Of a stretch of DNA of 52,308 nt, positions 32,834-42,667 are shown one piece after another. Numbering within the stretch: the first letter of the stretch is position 1; every line of letters starts with the position of its first letter. This stretch comes from Methanobrevibacter sp. (GTDB lineage Archaea; Methanobacteriota; Methanobacteria; Methanobacteriales; Methanobacteriaceae), in assembly GCA_017407115.1 (NCBI GenBank), contig JAFQXD010000065.1:1-52308 (forward strand). Direction: 5' to 3'. The position numbers and the translations under genes are program-made. The notes under the pieces are model-generated. The model was not told the origin of the DNA, ran no database searches, and was given only the letters and a program-made list of their open reading frames with translations.

Positions 32834-34444
32834 TTACATCATTGGAGGCATTCCGCCAGCCATGGATGGGTCCATACCCATATCTTCTGGGCCTCTGGTT
32901 GATGCAATTACGTCATCGATTCTTAAAATCATTTCAGCTGCTTCAGATGCAGATTGGATAGCTTGTTTTTTGACACGTTTTGGTTCAATTACGCCAGCTT
33001 CTTTCATGTCTGCTACTTCACCAGTGAATACATCTAATCCCATGTAGAATGAGTCTTCTTGTGCTGCTCTTAAGTCTACTAAGGAGTCGATGCTGTCTAA
33101 ACCTGCGTTTTCAGCTAAGGTTTTTGGTACAACTTCTAAAGCTTCTGCAAATGCATTTACAGCTAATTGTTCTCTTCCAGAAATAGATTCTGCGTAATCT
33201 TTGAGTTTTTTAGCCATAGCGATTTCAGGAGCTCCTCCACCAGCAACAACTTGGCTATCTTCTACAGTAGCTGCTACTACACCGATTGCATCTTCAATTG
33301 CTCTTACAATTTCATCCACAATGTGTTTGGTACTTCCCCTTACGAATAAGGTTACGGATTTAGCACCGCTGCATTCTTCAACAAAGATCATGTCTTCACC
33401 GGAGATTTTTCTTTCTTCTACGATTCCAGCATCACCTAAGTCTTCAGCAGTTAAGTCGTCTAAATTGGTAATTACGTTAGCACCAGTAGCTCTGGATAAT
33501 TTTTCAATGTCAGATTTTTTAACTCTTCTTACAGCTAAAACGCCAGCTTTGGATAAGTAGTGTTGTGCTAAGTCATCGATACCTTTTTGTGCGAATAATA
33601 CATTTGCACCTGCAGCAACAACTTTGTCCACCATATCTTTAACCATTTTTTCTTCTTGTTCAATGAAAGCTTGCATTTGAGCAGGATCGGTAATAGTGAT
33701 TTCAGCATCCATTTCAGTTTCTTTTACTTCTAATGGTGCGTTGACTAATGCGATTTTTGCACCTTTGATTTCAGATGGCATGCCTGGGTGTACTCTTTCT
33801 TTGTCGATGATTACACCTTCAACTAAGTTGGATTCTTCAACAACAGCTCCATCTTTTTTCTCGATTTTAATGTTGTCAATGTCAACTTCACCGTCTTCTG
33901 CAACTGCTTCAACAGCATCTACGATTAATTTTGCTAATGGTTCACGTGCTGCTTCGGTTCCTTTACCAGTCATTGCAGTCATAGCTACTTTTAATAATAC
34001 TTCAGAATCTACATCTTCAATTGCGATTTCATCTAAGATTTCTTGTGCTTTTTCTGCTGCTTTTCTGTATCCCATAGCTATGATAGTTGGGTGAATGTCA
34101 GAGTCAAGTAATCCTTCGGATTTTTTCAATAATTCTCCAGCAATGATAACTGCAGTAGTAGTTCCGTCTCCAACTTCATCTTCTTGGGTTTTTGCTACTT
34201 CCACGAGCATTTTTGCTGCAGGATGTTCAATATCCATTTCTTTTAAGATTGTAACACCGTCATTGGTTACAACAATGTCTCCAAGTCCGTCAACTAACAT
34301 TTTGTCCATTCCTTTAGGACCTAAAGTAGTTCTTACAGTTTCAGCTAATACTTTACCAGCTAAAATGTTATTTCTTTGTGCATCTCTGCCGACAGACCTG
34401 TTAGTACCTTCCGGTAAAATAAAAATTGGTTGTCCTTGTGCCAT
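32834..34444 (-). CDS. thsA: Thermosome subunit (group II chaperonin)
   Basis: ATP-driven double-ring chaperonin that folds proteins. The 536-aa length is typical. Signatures: [20 protein letters not shown] near 38-57, [40 protein letters not shown] (about 92-111), [16 protein letters not shown] and the Gly/Met-rich tail MAGGMPPMM that lies in the chamber. A palindrome upstream of its TATA box may mediate heat-shock control. Methanobacteriales often have more than one subunit gene, so the A/B letter is uncertain. Confidence 0.96.
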   Translation of the reverse strand: MAQGQPIFILPEGTNRSVGRDAQRNNILAGKVLAETVRTTLGPKGMDKMLVDGLGDIVVTNDGVTILKEMDIEHPAAKMLVEVAKTQEDEVGDGTTTAVIIAGELLKKSEGLLDSDIHPTIIAMGYRKAAEKAQEILDEIAIEDVDSEVLLKVAMTAMTGKGTEAAREPLAKLIVDAVEAVAEDGEVDIDNIKIEKKDGAVVEESNLVEGVIIDKERVHPGMPSEIKGAKIALVNAPLEVKETEMDAEITITDPAQMQAFIEQEEKMVKDMVDKVVAAGANVLFAQKGIDDLAQHYLSKAGVLAVRRVKKSDIEKLSRATGANVITNLDDLTAEDLGDAGIVEERKISGEDMIFVEECSGAKSVTLFVRGSTKHIVDEIVRAIEDAIGVVAATVEDSQVVAGGGAPEIAMAKKLKDYAESISGREQLAVNAFAEALEVVPKTLAENAGLDSIDSLVDLRAAQEDSFYMGLDVFTGEVADMKEAGVIEPKRVKKQAIQSASEAAEMILRIDDVIASTRGPEDMGMDPSMAGGMPPMM

Positions 34445-34552
34445 TAATAATCACCTTTTTTAATTTTATAAATAATTAGATCAGTTTAATTATCAACATG
34501 AGAAAATAAGTTATAGTGTTGACTAAACCTTTCTACTTAATACATGAGTTTA

Positions 34553-34583
34553 AGGTTATATAAATACTTTATGGTATAAAGTA
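34553..34583 (-). promoter_or_regulatory. Thermosome promoter with upstream palindrome
   Basis: The minus strand has a TATA box GTATTTATATAACC at about 34553-34566 and, directly upstream, the perfect palindrome TACTTTAT-n3-ATAAAGTA (34565-34583). Its position over the BRE suggests that a regulator competes with or recruits TFB. The ATG is about 110 nt downstream, implying a leader of about 80 nt. Confidence 0.5.
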
Positions 34584-34799
34584 AATTAAAGTAAGAAAAA
34601 GAACGCAAGCAAAAACCGATGAAAAATTTATGGACAAATAAATACATTTGCATTAAATTATTTCAACAGTATGACACTACAATGCCATAATTATAATGTG
34701 GTCCATCAATTAAATCTACTGACAACATTGAAAAATATTAAACTTAATTATGATAGATAGATGCTTTAACAAAAATTGTACAAAAAATAGAAAAATTAA
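34584..34799. other. Gene-free stretch between the thermosome promoter and the coiled-coil gene terminator
   Basis: About 215 bp with no credible frame. The one structure I see is a nested inverted repeat: ATGGAC (34630-34635) with GTCCAT (34701-34706), enclosing GCATT/AATGC. A TTGTACAA palindrome lies near 34776. I see no clear promoter for an RNA here. Confidence 0.3.
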
Positions 34800-34823
34800 A
34801 AATGAGATTTGAAAATCTCATTT
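34800..34823 (-). terminator. Terminator of the coiled-coil repeat gene
   Basis: Ten-base-pair stem AAATGAGATT / AATCTCATTT with a 4-nt loop, followed on the minus strand by TTTTTAATTTTTCTATTTTTTG. It begins about 47 nt after the stop at 34870. Confidence 0.65.
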
Positions 34824-34869
34824 CAGACTCAGAATTCTAACTCCAAAAAAGGAATTTGATAAACTTTAA

Positions 34870-36111
34870 TTACCTACGTTGTTGTTTTTTCTCTAATTTG
34901 AAAGGAGGAGTTCTTTCAATAGTATCATAAGCATCTTGCTCCTCTTGAAGTTCATTAAAGAAATTGTTAATTTCTTCCAACCTTTTGATTTTATCATTTT
35001 TCCTATTCAATTCGTTTTTAAGGTTGATAAACTCTTCACGAGGAATGGTCTGCTCTTTAAGATATTTGAGTTCTTTATCTTTGGAATTGAACTCGGATTG
35101 AAGAGTGATATAATCCTCACGAGGAACAGTTTTTTGTTTTAAGTACTCAAGTTCATTGTTTTTAGCAGCTATTTCCCCTTCCAATTTGGTTTGAAGAGTG
35201 ACAAATTCTTCACGAGGAACAGTTTGCTGTTTTAAATATTCAATTTGAGTATTTTTTGATGCCAATTCATTTTCTAAACGGGTTTGAAGAGTAAGATATT
35301 CTTCTTTAGGGATAGTATTTTCTTTAAGAGTATTAATCTGATTATCCAAATTAACGATTTCACTCTCGAATTGTGATTGGAGATTGTTATAATCTTCTTT
35401 AGGGATAGTTTGCTCTTTCAATACAGCAATCTCATCATTCATTTCATTAATTTTCAAATCAAAACTAGATTGAAGATCATCGTATTCTTCTTTTGGAATA
35501 TATTGTTCTTTTAAAATATCTAACTGTGTAGCCTTTTGAGATATTTCATTATCTTTTAAAACCAATTCATTATTCTTAAGCTCAAGCTCTTTTTCAAGTT
35601 CCAATATTTGAGTTTTGGATTCGACATTGTTTTCTAATTTAATGACTTTGATCTTATACTCATCAATTGTTCTTGAAAGTGAATTGATTTGAGCTTCTTT
35701 TTCAGCTACGCTTTTGAAAGATTCATTTAACCTTTCGTTAACATCAGCCAACTCTTTTTTCTTGTAGTCTCTTAACTGTTCAGCAAAATATTCCTTAATT
35801 TCATCAAGAGAATTGTTTACATAATCCAATTCATAGATCCTGTCTTCCTGATTTTTAATTAAGCTGTCTTTTTCTTCGAGTTGTTTTTTCAAAAGGTTAA
35901 TTTCGTCTTCTGCTTTAAATTTAATAACAGAAACTTCCCGTTCTTTATCTACAATATCTTTTTCAAGTTCTTTTATCCTTTGTGGAGTGTTATCATTAGC
36001 TTTTTCCACTTCAAGTTCAGTTAAGTCTAATTTTAACTTATTGAGCTCTAATAGGCAAGACCGAATTAAAGATTGTAGAGTATCTTTTTCAGCATCAATT
36101 CCTATTTCCAT
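34870..36111 (-). CDS. Long coiled-coil protein with proline-punctuated repeats
   Basis: Protein of 413 aa without signal or membrane segment, almost wholly heptad-like and charged. Residues about 10-200 are a continuous coiled coil. Residues 205-382 hold six tandem repeats of the form I/V-P-K/R-E-E/D-Y/F-x-x-L-Q...L-K-E/Q-Q/N-T, with the prolines at 206, 237, 268, 299, 330 and 357. The C-terminus is basic (KLEKKQQRR). The repeats imply helical segments with a kink every 31 residues. No family recognised; structural or scaffold function is likely. Own promoter and terminator. Confidence 0.82.
   Translation of the reverse strand: MEIGIDAEKDTLQSLIRSCLLELNKLKLDLTELEVEKANDNTPQRIKELEKDIVDKEREVSVIKFKAEDEINLLKKQLEEKDSLIKNQEDRIYELDYVNNSLDEIKEYFAEQLRDYKKKELADVNERLNESFKSVAEKEAQINSLSRTIDEYKIKVIKLENNVESKTQILELEKELELKNNELVLKDNEISQKATQLDILKEQYIPKEEYDDLQSSFDLKINEMNDEIAVLKEQTIPKEDYNNLQSQFESEIVNLDNQINTLKENTIPKEEYLTLQTRLENELASKNTQIEYLKQQTVPREEFVTLQTKLEGEIAAKNNELEYLKQKTVPREDYITLQSEFNSKDKELKYLKEQTIPREEFINLKNELNRKNDKIKRLEEINNFFNELQEEQDAYDTIERTPPFKLEKKQQRR
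34966..35499 (-). repeat. Six tandem 31/27-residue repeats in the coiled-coil gene
   Basis: Codes residues 205-382 of the coiled-coil protein. Proline spacing is 31, 31, 31, 31 and 27 residues. The DNA repeats are visible as GTTTGAAGAGT... and TCTTCACGAGGAA-type blocks every 93 bp, then 81 bp. Confidence 0.8.
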
Positions 36112-36185
36112 TCTATCCCTTAGTTTAAATTTTTTCTTAATATCGAGTTCAAATTATTGTAGATTTATGAATTTGAATATTTCGA

Positions 36186-36201
36186 TATATTGTACAATAT
36201 A
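36186..36201. promoter_or_regulatory. 16-bp perfect palindrome upstream of the coiled-coil gene
   Basis: TATATTGTACAATATA, 75-90 nt before the ATG at 36111. Could be a regulator site or part of the promoter. The core TTGTACAA also occurs near 34776, downstream of the same gene. Confidence 0.4.
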
Positions 36202-36334
36202 ATTCCTTGCTATAAATTATTTATTTTATACTATTTAAATTAAACCCTTAAATTAACCTACAAATGAAAATAAAAACAAATAGAAACAAGATGGAAAAAA
36301 CAAAAAAAATTAAAAAAAATAAGAGAAAAAAATT

Positions 36335-36356
36335 GATAAAATTAGAGTATTTTATC
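36335..36356 (-). terminator. Terminator at the end of asd
   Basis: 8-bp stem GATAAAAT / ATTTTATC that includes the last codons and the stop of asd, followed on the minus strand by CAATTTTTTTCTC. It ends the lysC-dapA-dapB-asd run. Confidence 0.6.
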
Positions 36357-37391
36357 ATTAATTAATTCAGCATTCAATATTGAAGCTCCAGCAGCTCCAC
36401 GAATAGTATTATGTCCAACAAGAACATATTTAAAACTATTATCAAATGCTTGGTCTTTTCTCAACCTACCAACAGTAACAGCCATACCATTACTTGCATT
36501 TCTGTCCATTCTAGGTTGTGGTCTGTCAGATTCTTCTTTGACAATGACTGGATTTTCAGGTGCGGAGAATAAATTTAGTTCTTGTGGCAAACCTTTGAAG
36601 TTTGCCATTTTGTCACCAACATCAGCAATGTCAAAGTCATCAGCCAACTCAATAAATACCGCTTCAGTATGACCGTCAATAACAGGTACCCTATGACATG
36701 ACGCACTCAATTTGAAATCTGCATTAACTACATCGCTACCATCGAATGAACCCAACAGATATAGGGATTCACTTTCCATTTTTTCTTCTTCCCCACCTAT
36801 GAAAGGAACGAGATTATCGACAATAGCCATAGATGGCACACCATTATAACCTGCACCAGACACAGCCTGCATGGTTGAGACCCTAACTGACTTGACATTA
36901 AAATTATCAACAATAGGTTTTAATGTTAAAGCCAAAGCAATAGTTGAACAGTTTGGATTGGTTACAATGAATCCATCCCAATCATTCTCCTTTTGTTGAG
37001 CATCAATCATGTCTAAGCACTCAGGATTAACTTCCGGAATAACTAACGGAATATTCTTTTTCATTCTGTGCGCACTGGCATTACTTGCAACAACATAATC
37101 TTTTGCAAATTCTTTTTCTACTTTGAGTGCAAAATCTGCAGGCAATGAAGAAAATACAATATCAACATCGTTATCCATTGCTTCAGGAGTAGTTTCAATA
37201 ACTTCAATGTCTTTAACAGATTCTGGCATTTCACTATCCAAATACCAGGTTGTTGCATCTTCATATCTTTTACCGGCAGAACGAGAAGATGCTGCTAAAG
37301 CTGTAACTTCAAAATCTGGATGGTTTTCGAGTAATTTGATAAATCTTTGACCCACCATACCAGTTGCGCCGAGTACACCTACATTTACCAT
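36342..37391 (-). CDS. asd: Aspartate-semialdehyde dehydrogenase
   Basis: Reduces aspartyl phosphate to aspartate semialdehyde, the branch point to lysine, threonine and methionine. About 349 aa from the ATG at 37391, which has AGGTGA 5 nt upstream (an in-frame GTG at 37400 is that same ribosome site). GATGMVGQRF at the start binds NADP; VTNPNCSTIAL carries the catalytic cysteine (about 147-157), and CHRVPVIDGHTE carries the substrate arginine and histidine. Archaeal/fungal type. The upstream dapB stop is 9 bp away. Confidence 0.96.
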   Translation of the reverse strand: MVNVGVLGATGMVGQRFIKLLENHPDFEVTALAASSRSAGKRYEDATTWYLDSEMPESVKDIEVIETTPEAMDNDVDIVFSSLPADFALKVEKEFAKDYVVASNASAHRMKKNIPLVIPEVNPECLDMIDAQQKENDWDGFIVTNPNCSTIALALTLKPIVDNFNVKSVRVSTMQAVSGAGYNGVPSMAIVDNLVPFIGGEEEKMESESLYLLGSFDGSDVVNADFKLSASCHRVPVIDGHTEAVFIELADDFDIADVGDKMANFKGLPQELNLFSAPENPVIVKEESDRPQPRMDRNASNGMAVTVGRLRKDQAFDNSFKYVLVGHNTIRGAAGASILNAELINDKIL

Positions 37392-37400
37392 ATCAATCAC

Positions 37401-38222
37401 CTATTCTAATCCTAAAACATCATTCATACTACTGATGACACCTTTTTCAGCAGTAGGAACAAATCTGATAGCTCTCATAACACCTGCAATGAACACTTCT
37501 CTGGTATGTGCTTGGTGTTTTACTTCTAACCTTTCGCCTTCACCAACAAACATTACTGTGTGGTCACCTACAATGTCTCCACCTCGAATTGCATGCACAC
37601 CAATCTCTTCAGGAGTTCTTTTACCGACTAATCCTTTTCTTCCATAAACTCCAACTTCTTCAGTGTCACGATCCAATTCCTCTGCTATTACTTCAAATGC
37701 GGTCATAGCAGTTCCGGATGGAGCATCCTTTTTTTGATTGTGATGAGCTTCAATTATTTCAATATCATAATCATATAAAAGAGGAGCCAGTTTCTTTAAA
37801 GTATTGAAGAATACGTTTACTCCAATAGACATATTTGATGAAATAACTGCACCAACATTATTTTCCTTAACATTTTTAATGTTTTCAGCCATCTGTTCAT
37901 CACTGAAACCTGTTGTTCCAACAACAACATTCACTCCACATGAAGTAGCAACTTTGATTGTGTCGACAGCAGCATGGGCAATAGTAAAATCCACCAATAC
38001 CTCAGCACCTGATGCTTTTAAGGTTTCCTCAAGTTTTTCAGAACCTGTGATTTCAACACCAAGTTCGTCAATGCCCGCTTGAAGACCTGCATCTTTACCT
38101 GCAAGAGGAGTGTTAGGCATTTCAATAGCTGCAACTACTTCCATATCTTCTTGTTCTGTAATTTTTTTAATAATACCAGAGCCCATTCTTCCAGCAGCTC
38201 CAGTTACAGCGACTTTAATCAT
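37401..38222 (-). CDS. dapB: 4-hydroxy-tetrahydrodipicolinate reductase
   Basis: Second lysine-branch enzyme. The 273-aa protein has the NAD(P)H site VAVTGAAGRMGSGIIK (3-18), VVGTTGFSDEQM, SSNMSIGVNVFF and the signature EIIEAHHNQKKDAPSGTAMT (about 158-177) with the catalytic His-His and Lys. It lies 12 bp after dapA and just before asd. Very sure. Confidence 0.96.
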   Translation of the reverse strand: MIKVAVTGAAGRMGSGIIKKITEQEDMEVVAAIEMPNTPLAGKDAGLQAGIDELGVEITGSEKLEETLKASGAEVLVDFTIAHAAVDTIKVATSCGVNVVVGTTGFSDEQMAENIKNVKENNVGAVISSNMSIGVNVFFNTLKKLAPLLYDYDIEIIEAHHNQKKDAPSGTAMTAFEVIAEELDRDTEEVGVYGRKGLVGKRTPEEIGVHAIRGGDIVGDHTVMFVGEGERLEVKHQAHTREVFIAGVMRAIRFVPTAEKGVISSMNDVLGLE

Positions 38223-38234
38223 AATAATACCAAC

Positions 38235-39128
38235 TTAAATTAAATTAGATTCTTTTAATGCTTTTTTAAGAATTTCCAAGTTTTCTTCTTTCATTTCACA
38301 TAATGGTTGTCTGAGAGGACCAGACGGCATTCCCATTAAGTTCATTGCAGTTTTGACAGGAACAGGATTGCTTTCAACAAAGAGAGCCCTTATAATATCG
38401 AGCATTTCATAGTGAAGCTCAAATGCTCTTGTAAAGTCATCGTTTAGAATGCTGTTAACCATCAAAACCATTCTTCTTGCATCGATGTTTGCAGATGCAC
38501 TGATAACACCGGTTCCGCCGACAGCCATGATAGGCAATGTCAGGGAATCTTCACCTGAAAGGATATTGAAGTCATCTTCAAGTCCTTCACGGGAAAGTGC
38601 CTGATAAATGTCAGATACTTTATCAACACTGCCGCTAGCTTCTTTAATAGCTTCAACACCATCAACTTTAGCCAATTCCACAGCAGTTTCCACAGCAATA
38701 TCACATCCTGTACGGGAAGGTACGTTATATGCGATAAGCGGAATGTCACAGGCTTCAGCAACAGTACTGTAATGGTCTACCAAAGCATGTTGTTGTGGTT
38801 TGTTATAATATGGAGTAATCAATAAAGCCGCATCAGCGCCGACATCTACAGAAAACTTAGTAAGTGAAATTGCTTCGGAAGTAGCGTTACTTCCAGTTCC
38901 TGCGACTGTCTGGACTCTGCCATCAACTTCATCCACTAAAATTTCAATAACTTTTTGATGTTCTTCGTGAGATATTGTAGCGGACTCACCGGTAGTTCCG
39001 GCACCAACTAAACCATCTACTCCTTGTTCAATTAAATAATTAATGTTAGACCTGAGTCCTTCCTCATCTATTTGTTTATCTTTATCGAAAGGAGTTACCA
39101 TTGCAACGTATGTTCCTTCAAATTTCAT
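38235..39128 (-). CDS. dapA: 4-hydroxy-tetrahydrodipicolinate synthase
   Basis: Condenses aspartate semialdehyde with pyruvate. The 297-aa TIM barrel has [13 protein letters not shown] (about 41-53), [29 protein letters not shown] (catalytic Tyr near 135) and [14 protein letters not shown] with the Schiff-base lysine near 163. The ATG overlaps the lysC stop by 4 bp (ATGA). Very sure. Confidence 0.96.
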   Translation of the reverse strand: MKFEGTYVAMVTPFDKDKQIDEEGLRSNINYLIEQGVDGLVGAGTTGESATISHEEHQKVIEILVDEVDGRVQTVAGTGSNATSEAISLTKFSVDVGADAALLITPYYNKPQQHALVDHYSTVAEACDIPLIAYNVPSRTGCDIAVETAVELAKVDGVEAIKEASGSVDKVSDIYQALSREGLEDDFNILSGEDSLTLPIMAVGGTGVISASANIDARRMVLMVNSILNDDFTRAFELHYEMLDIIRALFVESNPVPVKTAMNLMGMPSGPLRQPLCEMKEENLEILKKALKESNLI

Positions 39129-40345
39129 TCTAAAACCTCATTAACTAATTTACATGCTTTTTCACCGTCTTTCCAATCAACAAACAATACTACTGCTGTT
39201 TGGGATGAAGTGATTTCAACAATATTAATGTTATTTTTTCTAAGCGGTTCTGTAATACCAGAAATAATTCCTGGAGTTTCAATAATATCTGGACTGACTA
39301 AAGTAATCATTGCAGTGTCCCTTCCTAAAGAAAGAGAACTCAACACTTCAGTTTCCACAACTAAATTATGTAAAATATGATAAGCCTGTTCTGCGTCTTT
39401 CTTATTAACAAATGTAGTAATAGAATTTTGACCTGCAGAAATTCCGAAAATATTAATGTTATTTTTAGCAAGACAACCTGTAATATCTGCAAGAAGTCCA
39501 ACTTTTTTAAGCATAGCCTCTCCAACAAGAACTATGAGTGAAATAGGGTCCTTGTAAAGTGATACGGATTTTAATATATCACCTTCAAAAGGGCCTGTAA
39601 TACGAGTACCCTTTGAACTTAAATCGCCGTGAGCGAAGTTTATGATTTTTGCACTTATTAATGGATCTTTATATTTTAATGCGTGAGGATGTAATACCTG
39701 TGCTCCATGAGTTGCCAAATCCCTCATTTCTTCAACAGTTATCTCTTCTAACAATTCAGCTTCTTCAATTTTATTAGGGTCAGTTGACATTACACCTTCA
39801 ACATCTGTAACAATGACTACCTCATTTGCATTTAAACAATGACCAATTAAAAATGCTGAAATGTCACTTCCACCTCTTCCTAAAGTTGTAATTTCACCAC
39901 TAGGACCTTTTCCTAAAAATCCGCAGATGACAGGAATAATGCCCTGATTGACAAGATTTTCAATGCCGTTGATTTTCTTGTTTGTAGTGTTGAAATCTAT
40001 TTTGGCTTCAAGAGGATTGGAATCAGTAATTATTGGCCATAATTCATTATAAGGATCAATAAATTCAGACTTAACTCCTAAAGATTCAATAGTTGCTGAG
40101 AATACTCTAGCACTGGTTAACTCGCCCATAGCCATAATTTCTGCCTTCTGCTTATCGGTTAAACTGGAACCAATTGCATCATTTGATAAATCAATTAATT
40201 CATCGGTAGTCTTATTTACTGCAGAAACTATAACTACTACCTGATTACCTTTCATATACTCATTTACTACGGACTGCGCCGCTTTTTTTATCCTGGAACC
40301 ATCTCCAACCGAGGTTCCACCAAATTTCGCTACTATTAAATCCAT
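39125..40345 (-). CDS. lysC: Aspartate kinase
   Basis: Phosphorylates aspartate, the first and usually feedback-controlled step to lysine, threonine and methionine. About 406 aa from the ATG at 40345, with AGGTG 6 nt before it (an upstream GTG is that ribosome site). It has [19 protein letters not shown] at the start, [15 protein letters not shown] near 165-180, and two ACT domains after about residue 265 ([20 protein letters not shown] and [20 protein letters not shown]). The promoter region upstream (40346-40570) shows TATA-like ATATATATTAATA; no riboswitch is seen. Confidence 0.96.
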   Translation of the reverse strand: MDLIVAKFGGTSVGDGSRIKKAAQSVVNEYMKGNQVVVIVSAVNKTTDELIDLSNDAIGSSLTDKQKAEIMAMGELTSARVFSATIESLGVKSEFIDPYNELWPIITDSNPLEAKIDFNTTNKKINGIENLVNQGIIPVICGFLGKGPSGEITTLGRGGSDISAFLIGHCLNANEVVIVTDVEGVMSTDPNKIEEAELLEEITVEEMRDLATHGAQVLHPHALKYKDPLISAKIINFAHGDLSSKGTRITGPFEGDILKSVSLYKDPISLIVLVGEAMLKKVGLLADITGCLAKNNINIFGISAGQNSITTFVNKKDAEQAYHILHNLVVETEVLSSLSLGRDTAMITLVSPDIIETPGIISGITEPLRKNNINIVEITSSQTAVVLFVDWKDGEKACKLVNEVLE

Positions 40346-40570
40346 TAAATTCACCTATTTCAATAAAAACTAATAAAAAGTTTTTTTCATATTTTTGAGT
40401 TAACAAAAATATTAATATATATCTATATCTAACCATATTAATAAACTTTTAACTAAAATATAGCTATTAAAATTAAATATCTGGAAAAACTAAAATTAAA
40501 AAAATTATACAAAGAAAAATTAGATAAAAAGTGATGATAAAAAAAGTGATGAAAAAATATGAAAAAAAGC

Positions 40571-40768
40571 TTATTCTTGGGTTTGTTCTAACCTTACAAG
40601 CCTTGTTACATATCCAGCAATTTTATTTCTTAAATGTTTAGTACTTACGGTGGAGTATTCTTGTACTAATTTTTTGTTTTCTTCAAAATCAGTAGTGAAA
40701 ACACCTTTGTGAGTTTCAATAAGTTCTTTTGCTAAACGTTTAACAAATGAAGTTCTGATATTGCCCAT
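40571..40768 (-). CDS. rps17e: 30S ribosomal protein S17e
   Basis: Small-subunit ribosomal protein of 65 aa, archaeal/eukaryotic type ([20 protein letters not shown], then [20 protein letters not shown]). The ATG at 40768 has AGGAGG 7 nt before it; a codon two positions earlier is rejected. The start overlaps the chorismate mutase stop (TAATG), coupling the two. Confidence 0.95.
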   Translation of the reverse strand: MGNIRTSFVKRLAKELIETHKGVFTTDFEENKKLVQEYSTVSTKHLRNKIAGYVTRLVRLEQTQE

Positions 40769-41079
40769 TAACATTCCTCCTTTAAAATTTTTTTCTGCGC
40801 ATTCTTATTTAATAAAGTTAGCATGTCTACGATTTGATCGATAATATCAACATCAAGACCTAATTCTTCACAAAGACCATTGATTTTTTTGTGAACTTCC
40901 TCTTCCCTAGACTTATCAAAGATTGGCATTCCAAGATACTCCTTTGAAAGAGCAATGTCCCTTGCAAGTAATGTTCTTTGAGAAATTAAATCAAATAATT
41001 CATTATCAATTTCATCAATGCGAATTCTAGATTTTTTGAGAAGGTCTTCGGCCTCTTGTTTATTATTCAAAGATTTCAT
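40768..41079 (-). CDS. Chorismate mutase (AroQ type)
   Basis: Converts chorismate to prephenate for phenylalanine and tyrosine. About 103 aa from the ATG at 41079, with AAAGGA upstream. The three-helix AroQ fold is evident: [40 protein letters not shown] and [20 protein letters not shown], with the conserved Arg and Lys positions. It precedes rps17e in one transcript and carries a TATA box near 41150-41163. Confidence 0.93.
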   Translation of the reverse strand: MKSLNNKQEAEDLLKKSRIRIDEIDNELFDLISQRTLLARDIALSKEYLGMPIFDKSREEEVHKKINGLCEELGLDVDIIDQIVDMLTLLNKNAQKKILKEEC

Positions 41080-41215
41080 TTCATAATTTCCTTTCAAAAA
41101 ATCACCAAATTGATAATAATGATAATAATATAATTTATTAGCATACTACTATATAAACTATATGATTATTGGAACAAAAAAATTAAAAAAAGAATAAAAA
41201 ATTAAATTTTTTATC

Positions 41216-42667
41216 CTAGAATATGGAATTAAATTTCAGGAAGTACTTGATTTGACTGTAAGACAAACTTGTAGCCTTCCATGAAACCTTATTGACCGGA
41301 CTTATGACTTCACAAATTACTGCAGGAGTTCCTTTTGAATTGCAGTAATCAGCTAGAGACCATTTGTATTTTTGACCAGGATAATACAAGATCTTATTAA
41401 CGCCCGCATTTTTAACTATGTAATTTGTCATGGCTACACAACCCTTAGGAGAAGTATACCCTAAAACAACATCCATTCCAGGCACTCCGCCCTTTACGGT
41501 CGTGTGGAAATCACCATAGGCAGCACATTTTTTAGCGATTATTAACTTGATAATCTTATTTGAAACCGTATTTGCCTTATGAGCCACCCTGTTGAAATCA
41601 TAATCTGTTAGTCTAACCTTTTGACTGATGGCCTTAACGTTGACAAATGGAATAATATATACGGTTCCTTTGATTGGGTGGGTAGTTAGATATTTAATCA
41701 TCTTCATCATCGCAACCTGAGAGTTCAGTTCATTTCCGTGAACCCCTGCAGTCATGAAAACAGCTTTCCCATTTCCACCTTTAATAGTAATTAAAGGAAT
41801 TCCCTTTTTGGTAGCTTCTACCGCCTTTTTAACCCAATAATTATCAGGCATATTTTTTTTAATCAAAGGGGCTTTGCTTACATCTCCAGTAAGACCCCAA
41901 TCTAAAATTTCCAAACTTACATAGTTTGTAACTGTATATTTATTCTTTCCAGACACCCCATCAGCAGAATATCTGATTACATAATTTCCGGAATTGAAGT
42001 TAGGCCAGATTGAAGCATCACCATGAATATTAGTCTGTTTGGTGTAAACCTTGTTGCCAATTTTGAAAGTGACATTTACGCCTGCCATCGGACTTCCAGA
42101 ATTGTTTAGGAGCCTGATAGTGAATTTGGCTTTATTTCCATAGACACTTGAAATGTCTTTTGCATTGATAATTCTTGATGCAAATAAAGTTATATTCTTA
42201 TTTATAGTCCTGTTTCCATATTCAACAGTTACCGGATAGGTTCCTGCACTTAAACCAGTAATTGGAAATTCACCAACACCGTTTTCATCAGTGCTGATTA
42301 AATTAGTTATGCCGTTTAGAGTAACGGAAACGTTTTCAGCAGCCACACCGGTTCCGTTTGAGTCGAAAATTTTGAATTTGTAAATAGGATTTGCATTTAC
42401 ATACCAAACAAGGTCTTCACACTGAATGGTTATATTTGTTTCATTGAGATTTTCCGTATCCGAATTATTCCCTGAAGAATTGCCCTCCCCATCAATAGAG
42501 TCATTCGAACCATTTCCATCCAAATCATCTTGCAAGACAATGCTGTCACCGCCCTCACAGACAACGCTATCAGATTCCCCGCTGACACAATCTGTCAAAT
42601 TTTCAGATGCAGAAACTGCAGAAATGCTGATAAATAAAACAAATAATAAAATCAGTATTCTTTTCAT
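41216..42667 (-). CDS. Secreted Ig-domain protein with M14/AstE-like hydrolase domain
   Basis: About 483 aa from the ATG at 42667. Residues 1-22 are a signal peptide (ILILLFVLFISISAVSA). Residues 23-80 are a low-complexity acidic region. Two Ig-like domains follow (about 80-165 and 166-250). Residues about 290-480 resemble the succinylglutamate desuccinylase/aspartoacylase branch of M14 zinc peptidases: HGNE (H310, E313), DFNR (N359-R360), DFH (H388) and CEV (E453) occupy the zinc and catalytic positions. It likely cleaves an amide outside the cell, perhaps in the pseudomurein wall. It overlaps the shikimate kinase stop by 4 bp. Confidence 0.8.
   Translation of the reverse strand: MKRILILLFVLFISISAVSASENLTDCVSGESDSVVCEGGDSIVLQDDLDGNGSNDSIDGEGNSSGNNSDTENLNETNITIQCEDLVWYVNANPIYKFKIFDSNGTGVAAENVSVTLNGITNLISTDENGVGEFPITGLSAGTYPVTVEYGNRTINKNITLFASRIINAKDISSVYGNKAKFTIRLLNNSGSPMAGVNVTFKIGNKVYTKQTNIHGDASIWPNFNSGNYVIRYSADGVSGKNKYTVTNYVSLEILDWGLTGDVSKAPLIKKNMPDNYWVKKAVEATKKGIPLITIKGGNGKAVFMTAGVHGNELNSQVAMMKMIKYLTTHPIKGTVYIIPFVNVKAISQKVRLTDYDFNRVAHKANTVSNKIIKLIIAKKCAAYGDFHTTVKGGVPGMDVVLGYTSPKGCVAMTNYIVKNAGVNKILYYPGQKYKWSLADYCNSKGTPAVICEVISPVNKVSWKATSLSYSQIKYFLKFNSIF

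Noticed and set aside
33696..34094. 132-codon frame opposite the thermosome gene
   Set aside because: Antisense shadow, serine-rich, no start signals.
40346..40570. Lysine riboswitch upstream of lysC
   Set aside because: Only AT-rich sequence with TATA-like elements; no conserved riboswitch helices seen.
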